64,000 nt of DNA from Neodiprion pinetum (taxonomy: Eukaryota; Arthropoda; Insecta; Hymenoptera; Diprionidae), in the NCBI RefSeq assembly GCF_021155775.2, contig NC_060237.1, forward strand, positions 23,086,970 through 23,150,969, read 5' to 3'. The translations under genes and the position numbers were made by a program. The notes under the pieces were generated by a model. It saw only the letters and a list, made by a program, of their open reading frames with translations. It was not told the origin of the DNA and did not search any database. Positions 44,801-55,700 of this stretch are shown piece by piece; within the stretch, counting starts at the first letter, position 1; the number at the start of each line of letters is the position of its first letter.

Positions 44801-47800
44801 AAAGGGTTTGCTAGATGCTTTTTGTTTTGTTTTCGGTATCTCACCCCACCGCCAACTTCATGCGTATACTATTGTTATTATAATCTTTTTTTACTATTGT
44901 TATTATAATCTTTTTCTACGTTCATTTGTTTGAAACTTTTTTATTAGATGGAGAGATTCTAAGTACAATCTGGTACCCTTTGTTTATACCCGTGCTTTAT
45001 GTTGATCGCTGTACCCTTTATATCATTTATATCATTGTTTTATATTATTTAAAACCAAGGCATACGTAAACCAAACAATCAATATCTCTCTCTCTCTCTC
45101 ATACACACAGAATTCTCGAGATTAGATCCCCATGCTCCGATTACATATTTTTATATCCCGCTATCATTACATGCAGTTTACGTCTACTGATTGCAATATC
45201 ACCCAGTTATATTTGAACGAACTCCCTTCCCGGGCCGTCAATATCGTAAAATAACTACTGCGCGTCGTCGTTATTATTGGCTTCGTTTGAAAATCCCGAT
45301 AACTAAGCCCGTCCTCGTTTTCGCACTGTAATCTGGTAATTTTCACCGGCCACATTATAAATACCATAGAACATGTACACGTATACCACTATGTATTATA
45401 CAGAAGTTGCAAATTTCGTCGCAAATCTTTTGCGCAACACGTTTGCACTCTCTCATATATTATACGTACAATGATATTTTGGCCAGCAGGTTTGATTGAA
45501 TTTTAACGTGCATTTATTTGCAGTTATAGGTGCCTATATACATATACCTGTATAATTATATCGTGGAATTATATAATTGCGACATTGAATATTTGTGGTG
45601 AATTGAGTAGTGAGTTGAAAAAAATTCACCCGACATCGAGCAAAGAAAAAGTTTTCTTAGTTATTAATGCATGGACTGAATCGAGTTTTATGTATACACC
45701 TATGTACAGATATATATTATATATATGCACACACAACGTTGAATCTATTTCAATTCGTTCCATCAAATGTTTTTCACCTTCGGAATGTCTATATGTATAT
45801 ATATATATGTATGTATGTGTATTGATTTCTACTCGAATGAAATAAGGATTCTATTCAGGTGGTAAAATACAACCATTTTATATTTATACGCCGAAATTAT
45901 AGCATCTCGATATTGAATGGACGGAAATTCGTACAATGAAATGTATAATTCGTTTAAACATGAACAGGTTACGAAATAAATTCCTTACTACGAGTATCTG
46001 TATAACATTTTCGACAGTTACAACAGAAATATATCATTAAAGGGGAAATATTTTTATTGGAAATAAAAAATTTTCTGTACATATAGTGCCATGTTTTCTA
46101 TGGATTTGAAATTTTCCGTAATTTTGATTGAAATCTTTCGAATTACACAATGCTTAAAAAAGACCGTTCTCTGTTTACTCCGATAAAAATTTTCGCCTAT
46201 AATACTCAACTGTACAAGCTTCGAGTTTATTATAGAAATTCCATGCAACTAGCACGAGAAAATCGTCTTTTCCTTTAATTTATGCCACGTTTGTTGCTGT
46301 AACAATCTGCGAGCATTATACAAATCCTGATTCTTGCAGGACAAGTTGGCTTGTTAAACGAACATCTATTTCGCAAAACGGAAAGATGCTACGCGGATGC
46401 AGAAAGTTATAAGAGCGAACGTGTTATAAGCCGGCGAGATTGAATTATTTTTCTCGCCAATCTTTCCGTCGTAGAATAAATAATATGATATGTATACGCG
46501 GGTGTTGTGGGGTAGCGAACGGGGGGAACGAGTAAGGAGAGAAAGAGCAGGAATGAGAAGAGGAGAGGAGAGAAAAAGAGGAGGAAGGCCGATACGCCGC
46601 TGCCCTCGTCGCTGCTTCCACGGATATTTTCTTATATTACATTCTAGACATGGAAAATCTGGAAATACCATTCTTTGCCGGTTCTCCGACGGTGAATATC
46701 TTATTATTGTAATCCTTGCTCTTTTCCTTCTCTGCAGCCCAGAACCCCTACCTGTAAACCGCAAACCACCGGGGCGCGGAATGGAATGGAATGGAATGGA
46801 ATGGAATGGAATGGAATGAAAAGGGTACGAAGGGGAGAAGGTGAGGGTATGGGAGGGGAGGGGAGAGGAGAGGAGAGGAGAGAAAAACGAATCGCCGTAA
46901 GGCGGGTTTAATAACGAAATAAAAATGAAGCATAAGAGCAAACAGCTCCGCGGAGGGGCAGCAATAAGAGGATCGGCAAAGTTTGACCGTTCAACATTGA
47001 CCCTTGACCCTCCGCAACTATTGACGCGACCATTAGCTTGGCGAGAAATTTCATGTGACCGGTGAACGAGGTATTTACCTAGGGTTCCCAGAGCTCGCGA
47101 AGCGCGCCGCGAGCTTCCCGAGTATTAGAAACAGCACGTAAACCAGGCAAGAACGTTCCCTGAATTTTGATTATAAGTCATTAGGACGTTGCAGGAGTCT
47201 TTGTCAGTTTGTACTCCCGCTTCGCCCAACTCGAGATAATTTAGTTTAACGGGCGGGCGTGTCTCTCTCGTATTGAGAGGAACTCCTCGCTCATCCTCCT
47301 CGTACTGCGGCATAATCTTACAGGCGGTAAGAATTTTTTCACCCATCTTCCGGAATTCCTTCAAGCTTACACTATTTTCGAAGGGGGATAAATCGCGCGC
47401 CAAAGCCAAGAAGAGACGCGCTTTTATAACTTATCGCGAATTCGGTATCATAATTTTATACGTTATCGCTCGAAATTCGAGGGAAACAAATCGCCCGGCA
47501 TTACGAATATACCTGCCGTATAACGTTACAGGCGACCGTATTGTCTTCCCGCGAAGTACCGGATTAATAATACATGGAATGCAGCGTACAGCGGGGGATG
47601 GGGGTGAAAAAAATATGGAAGGATCAAAAAATTAAAGGGCCGCAATGTAGAATTTTTAAACAAGCGAAAACTCAATTTACAGAATTTAAAAATATTGAAA
47701 GCGGATTTATGGAGAGGTAAAAGAATAAAAGGGTCCGAAGTGTAGAATCGTCGGAATTCCTCTCGATAACGTAGAACCGTATGCCGTTCTATGTTTTGAC

Positions 47801-49654
47801 TGACTTTTGTACATTTTATCATTCTCTATTTCGACTTTCTATATTTGCATACCTGGACTTTCCACTTTTTTAAATTTTATTAATAAGATTTTCGCCTCTA
47901 TAAAATTTCGATATTCCGGTCCTTCCATCGGTCGACAATTCCATGGCTTTTCGAGCGAAAGTTATCTCAGCTGTAACTAAATTCTATACCCGCAAGTATG
48001 TGTAGGTATATACTTATATCCGGTACGTTCGGACTACCGGAGGTCGGCAAAATTCACCGATCGGCGTAGGTATATAATCGGGAAACCGATATAAACAAAG
48101 CTATTGCATCGTGCACAAGATATTGGCTCGTGCTGAGCCCTTTTTCTCCCTCGGATACAGAGGCATAAGAGCATCGGTGTTGGCATTGGCCTGTCTCTGA
48201 CTCTCCGTGTGTACATACCTCCAGGTATTTGGCCGCGGGCGCAGCTGCACCCTGTTCAATTTCGAAGCAATCGAGAAAAATTTATCAATTCTTATACTGT
48301 TCCAGATTTACCGGGTTTCACTGGACCGATTGACAACGTGACAGTGGCCAGCGGCAGGGAAGCCATTCTTTCCTGTACCGTGAGAAAACTTGGCAATTAC
48401 CAGGTAAATCAATCAGGATCACCCGCGACTGGCCTCTAATAACGCAGCTCCTCGATACGGATGTTGGCTCGAATTCGTATTAAATATTCCTATACTAGGC
48501 TAGTCCTTGTTTAGGGTGTTGACGGATTTATTCCGAGCCGTTTCCCGAATCAACTTCAAATAAAATAAAAGAACCCACCGATTTATTCAGACTTTTATCG
48601 CAACTTTAACCCCTCCCGTCAACAAGGTGGATTTCTCCGATTGAAGTACGTGTGATTCGGACTATCATTCTCAGTATATGTTTTATTGCAAGGGTAGCAA
48701 TGTTAAAAACAATTTATAACCGCGTAGTTTTAACGGACATTGGTGCTACTATCTGACAAAAAATTCACTTTTTTCCATTTGGTGGGTGTGAAATTCGTCT
48801 GGATTACTTGGTACGATGATGTGAATTATTGATCAGATAGTAGCACGAATGCCCGCTAAAATCGTGCGATAACAGATTTATTTTAAACATTTTTACCCTT
48901 ACAGTTAAACACATACCGAGAATGTGTCCGAAACACGTGTATTTTGAAAGCGAAAATGCACTCTATTGAGGGAAGCGGTTAAAGTTGAGATAAAAATCTG
49001 AAAATATTAGGCAAGCTTTTTAATTATTTGAAGTTGATCTAAGAGCGGCCCGAAACAAACTCGTCAACACCCTAAATAAGGACCACCCTAATCTATACCT
49101 ACACATTTAAAGCATGCATACGTGATACAAGAAACAGGGAATGTTCTCCATGACTTTGAAAAAAGAGATATATGTACGTGCAAACGAGACTCTATGAAGA
49201 AGATTAATAAAATCGTGATGACAAACTGTCAGATCCATCTGCTTCGCAGGGAAGAACGATAAGTTGAAAGAGAGAGAGAGAGAGAGAGCGAGTATCATCC
49301 GTACACTTTCTATCCGGGTGTAAAGTATGCGATATACGTACACCTGCGTCCTGGCTTATATGCGTTGTATGTATACACACCTACACTCAGAGAGGACACG
49401 TAATAATGGATCGTTGTCAAAAAAAGATCAGGATCAGATCAGAGATCAACTTCACTCAATCATTGTCACCGACGTCGGTGTCACGAATTCGTAAAACTTT
49501 TACATCAACCCATCAACCTTCTGGGAGAGATAGAGAGAGAAAGAGGAAGGGTAGGAAGGAAAGAGAGAGAGAGAGAGAAAGAGAGGAAATAGGATAAAAT
49601 TGAATTCTTCCCATGCGTACGTGTTTATTATAGGTATAATGTGTACTGCGTATG

Positions 49655-49703
<49 letters not shown>

Positions 49704-52700
49704 TGTACGTGTATTTACGCATGTGTATGTCAGGTATCCGCCACACGTTGTAAACGTTACAAATTTCCAACCGTCTATACGCATCCGTCATGTAATAACT
49801 ACACACGAACCGGAGATATCTTCCCTCGACAATATTTTATGTATATACCATTCTATAAGAAATTCGCGCATACAATAGTCGTTGCTTTATATATATTACA
49901 AGTATATAGTGCATACATACCTAGGATTCTCGGAGCCGTGCCAAAATTCTCTAACGTTATGTATGTCCTCGATTTATTTTCAAATTTATACCGATCAGGT
50001 GTTCGACCCGCTCCTTAGCTCCCTTTTATTTTCTTCTTTTTTTCTTTTTATTCATTTTTTTTTCCCCCTGGTTTTACAAAAATTAAGACGGATTTTCCGC
50101 GTTCAATATCACCGGGCGAGTTTTCGACGAGAGTTTTTGATCCTTCGCGGTGAATTCATGCGGGAACTCAAACCGAGGCTACAAATGATTCCATTTTTTT
50201 TGGCAAAAACGACGAATGAATTAGCAGTGAGCCAAATACTTCGTACGTTGTTGATGTTGTTTTTTTTTTTTTTTTTTTTATCTTTTGTTATCCATTTTTC
50301 ATTTCGCGCACGAGTCAATATTGTATACGAGTCTCGAATTTAACGGAGCGCGAACTTGTAAAAATGAAATTAAAACAAATTCATACATGAATAATGCATA
50401 TCTCTTCTGCGGTATACGTATAGTAGAGGTAACGCGTACTACTTCCAGATGAAAAATTAATTATAAAACAGACCGGGAATGAAGGTTTTGAAAAGTTTCT
50501 CTCTCTCTTTTTCTTCTCTCCTTCTCTCCCCCGTCTCTTTGCGCGTTACCGCTCCAGTCTGCTAAAGCTCCGTATATAATATTGACCAGAGCCTATAAGA
50601 GCACGTGCGCACAGAATGAGGATGTTCCCACGTAGAATAAATATCGAAAACAGGTTGCTGCACACATGCGTTTAACGCAGACACAATGTTACAATGCCCA
50701 CGTATCATATCATCTACCATATCCATACAACATCCATAATGTTTAATGGAATGTTACAAAACGGTAAGTCTTTTAACCGTTAACCGTCGACGAACTTGGG
50801 CGAATATCACCCCTATACGTACATACCCCCACACACCTATGCTCTTTACGCAATAGGTTCGAAGGTAGGTATGCATGTACAAGTCGAGGTATACGTATTG
50901 CATGCAATACACGCAGAGCGAAGGTGGCAGAGGATACTGTAGTTGGACAGGAGGTGGGTGGGGGTGGAGGGTGGGAGTCTTGATTCCCAGGGGTTGGCAC
51001 GGGCATTTACTTGCCTGGGGCTTATTCAGACAAATCGGTGATTGCTATGGAGGCAAGCGAGACGGAATACCGAAAACGCGGAGGGTGGTTCCTGGGGTTG
51101 GGATGATTCGGGGGTGGTTCTTGCCACGGGCGCGAGAGAGATCCACGGATGATTGTTTCCATGATTACAATGGAATGGGGGGGGGGGGGAGAAGAGAGCA
51201 ATCTCTTAGCGCTAACGTAGATTCGTGACCAAGAGACTCTCAAGATATTACCGAAAAATTTTCAGATATCCCCGGCTATCCTCTGCAAGAGCTGTGTGGT
51301 TTTTTTATTTTTTCTTATTTCTATATACCGAATATACCGCAGGGCTATTCGATATCGCTGTGCAAACAGCAACAGACGGTAGCTGCCATTGTTCTCACTC
51401 CATTAGGGTTTCGAGTTACTGCCTAAATATAAGTATTTTTTCTGTTTATTGTACGTGTAGAAGAGAATAAATCTCGCGGGGTGATAGCGAATGTATAATA
51501 TAACGTTACATCTGCATCTTTGAGTGTCAATCGTGTGATAATACTCTCGTCTTTGAAACGTTTGGAGGATAATTTATCACAAGTCAATAAACACCGCAAA
51601 CACTTTCGGTATAATAAATAATTTATCGTTCGCGCCTCTTGTGTTGTCACGTATAATATGTCCGCGGTGCGTGTAATGTTTAGGGATGATCGTTAATAAA
51701 CGATTATTACAGGTATATATACATACACGTGGTTATCGGTCAAATTGGAATCATTAATAACGTATACATTGATATTCATTTAGTTATAACTAAAGAGAAG
51801 AAGAGATAAGAAAAAAAAGAGAAAGGAAGAGCAAAAATTTTGCAGACGTTAGAAAGTTTGGTCTGAAAGCTGGAAAACTTTTCTCGTATATAATATCGGT
51901 ATGAGGGGTACTTTACTAAATGATATAGTTTATCAAATCTAATCTATACTTGTCGTCTTGTCGATATTAATCACCCTGGCGTACCGATTTCCAAATTTAT
52001 GTGCAATCTCTTATGTTTTCATACACAGTGACAACAATAATAACTTGTTTCCGTTAAATATATACATACATATGTTTGCGCGCGTGTGTGTGTGTATAGT
52101 CGACACGACGATGCTGCAGAATAGAATTTGACAAATCGTGTTGTTCATTTTTCAGATAATAAACGTGTTCTTTCGTGCAAAGTTTTTATTACTCTTACTT
52201 TATACATAGATCCAGGTAGGTGTTGCAGATCGAGACTAAGCTCACTAAATCGCGATAACCAAACTTTTTTTGCCACGGTGAATTTGTACGCTTACAAAGT
52301 AGAATCACGGGGGTACGAGAGAGCGGGGAGGGGTGGAGGAGCCGAACTTACGAACTGCAAGTAATTCTTCTCACAGCGAAAAAGAACCAGCAGCTAGCGC
52401 CCTCTTACCGCGGATATTCATTGATCCCGGCTAGAAGTTTTCAAATTTTGCCTCTCATCTTCGCGGATGATTACACGCCCGAGCAGGCCACTATAGAACA
52501 ATTTATGGAAGGAGATACGGACGAGGGGCTAAAGGGGGGGGGCTGCAACCTCGGTGTGCTAAACAATACGATATCAACCTGCTGATAAATAACCCATTGT
52601 TCTTTGGAAATTTAATTATCCTTACCTGCAGTTATAGAGATCGTCTCATAGGTATTAGGTATACGTACTCTGAGTAAAATTGCATTTGTAATTCATAGTA

Positions 52701-55700
52701 ACTAGAAAAATTCAGTAAAACAGGTATCGTTCAAAAAACTATTTTAATATTGTTAGGATTACGAAAATACGCGAGGTACGCGTAATCATTTTGCGCTATC
52801 GTCGATCCTTTTTTGGTAATTGTAACGCAAAATCAGTTTCTTCGGTTTACTCTACTTCTTCAGTTAAATAAGGCTTTAACGTCAATTTATGCTTGCACAA
52901 GCATTAAATTTTCGCAACGGTTGCAAGAAAAAATAGCAACAGTGATCGTAATGAGGAAGAATAGCAACGGATACTAGACTTTCCGGTAACAGCTAGAAAA
53001 CTAATTTTCATTTTCTATCTAGAACCATATTTGTTGATTGTGGTAAAAAATGAAAATAGTTCAGGACTGAGAGGTAACCGGAACTATAATTTTCTCTCAG
53101 TGTATGATGTGATATACTTGTATAACAATATGTACGTAACGTTAACGCATAAAAGCGAGTGTTTTCATATCTGTCAATATCCTTTCCATTGTCTTTTTTT
53201 TTTTTTGAAAATCGGCTGCAGGTTGCTTGGCTGAGAGACGAGGATAGAACGGTCCTGTCGATTGGTCAGCGAATCGTAACTCATTCGGGACGATTTTTCA
53301 TATCGGTTGAGAACAAGATAAAAAATCAAACGAAATGGCGGAAAGAAGAGGAAACAACCTGGCGACTGCACATTCGGATGTTGAAGGAAGCTGACAAGGG
53401 TTGCTACATGTGTCAGCTAAACACGAAACCCATGTTAAGTCAGCTGGTCTGCGTAGACGTATTAGGTGCGAATTTATGCCTTGCATAATAATACTGTTGA
53501 AAATGATTTTGTGAATTTACCACACATTTACTTTTCAAAATAGTTGTCAAATTACGAAATGAGATTGAAACTTTACAAATTCTGTACAGCGAAGTAAATT
53601 ACTATGCACTTGCGTTAAATTTACGATGAAAATATTTGATTTTACTAAAGTTTGTTTAAAAAAGAAAAAACAGAAAAAAGTAATTTGAATTTCCTGAATT
53701 GTGCAGTAAATTTATTGTATTTGTATATTGAATAAACGGTGAATTCACTGTTTCGTATCCGGATAAAACTTCCAGTACAGTGTAAGAAGTTCCATACAAA
53801 TATTTTTAACAGTGAACACCTTACACTCGGCCCGATAATACAGGCATGCCAATAACCGTACTGTATTAATATCTCGCCGGAAGTCGGACCCTTTATCCTT
53901 AGATTCTATATAAATATATGTATATGTATGTATGTACGTATTTACTTGTCGCGCGCAGTTGCTCCGGATATTCTGACTTCGGGAACTTCTGAGGGCGAAG
54001 TCTCGGTGTCGGAGGGCGAAAACGCGACCCTGGCTTGCAAGGCTTCCGGCAGACCTTCGCCGCGAGTACTTTGGCGGAGGGAGAAAAATAAGAACATTTT
54101 GGTCAGGGGATTGCACGAGCAATTGGAGCGAGGTGAGCAGTCGCTTGTATTTTAACAACAATTCGTATCTCGTGCTGCGTGTGATTAGAGCAGACGTCAC
54201 GTTTGTGCCCCGACGCTGCAGTCGCGGGTTGAAATGCGTACCGATATACAGACGGAGGGTAGGTATGTACGTACCTGTGTTATGCTGTACACGTAATAAG
54301 CGTGTTCGTCCTACCGAGGGCTGTCCTTTTTTCATATAATAAAAAGTGAAAGGCGCGTTTTCGTTTTCTTGATGCGACCTCGTTTGCTCGTATGATTAGA
54401 TTTGAAACGGACGGCGTTGCGTCTTTTCCTGACGCGGATATGGAATGGAATCGAATGGGACGGGGGGGTTGGTAAAATATTTGCGTTTTTTTTATCGCCG
54501 TCTCCTTTATTTTTTCCTTGCCTTATATTTACTTATCTTGACTTCCGGATATTTGCCCTTGTCATAGCAAATATCAGCTTTATTCTCCGTCTCGCCAATT
54601 TCCGTCCGGCATTTTCAACCCCCCTGAACCCTCCTACATACATACACGCATACATACACGTTACACGTACCTAGGTAGCAAGGAGGTTCAACCCTTACCA
54701 CACACCCAACACCCATTACGCAGGGTTACGCGTACGCAAATACATTCTTATATTTTCGTGCATAACCGTACCTATAACTATAACTATACCGGTACACTGC
54801 CGGTACAACTTTGTATACATTCCGAACAGCTCCCTCAACCCAGAAACGTGGGTTATAGAATTTCTGTACTCAAATGGAAACCATTTGATGAAATCTATTA
54901 TGCCATCGATACGGAAAATCTCTGATGTACGATACATTCGGTATACACACGTTCGTACGTGTAAAGGAGACATGAAACTACCGGCCATTTGATGGATAAA
55001 ATTCCCTCCCCCTCCTTCTCCTCCTCCCCCCCCCCCCCCCCCCCCCCTCCCCCCTTATCCTTCCTTGTATTACATCACACTCTGTCTACAGATATCTCCG
55101 ATGCGATACGCACATTCGGTTTTATCGTTATTCGACCGAATACTATCGTTGTTGAAATGTATTTTCTACGCAAAGACTGCATACACCTTTGAATATACAA
55201 TATACGTATATACCATATACATGTATAACGTATATATATTTATTTAATTCACGTGCCAAAAAATACAGTCAAGTTCCGCGGCTAAAGCGTGCAGGGGTGA
55301 AACACTTTTGTGTATTCGAAAACTGGCCCCCGGTTCGAGCTCACCGCGGCTTTAGCCGGTAGTTTATAGTTCGTACAAGTCGACCTATAAATTTGCCGCA
55401 CCGTTGGATTTCTATGGGAATCGCAAGCGTGTCGAATAGAGTGGTGGGTAGGTGGTAGAGGTACGCGGTTTCCGTTTACCTTCGTTGTAGACTCAAGAGA
55501 GAACTTGATGCACCGTGATTGCGTACAAGTTATACCAACGTATGTAACTATTCAAGCGTACAGGTAGACGTTATAGAATGAATATGCATTATCTCGAGAG
55601 TAGTAGAATTTCACCGCGGCTATTTCGCTACAGTAAAATTTTCACCTCCGCGAATTGTTGGACTTATCGCGCACATTCGTCGTTCGCGTACTCTCTTGAT

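Noticed and set aside
46366..46941. 191-codon minus frame with SIPFH repeats
   Set aside because: Translation of the GGAAT repeat and purine tracts.
47125..47409. 94-codon minus frame with balanced composition (ILTACKIMPQYEEDERG)
   Set aside because: Looks protein-like but has no recognisable domain and no flanking exon; lies antisense in a long intron.
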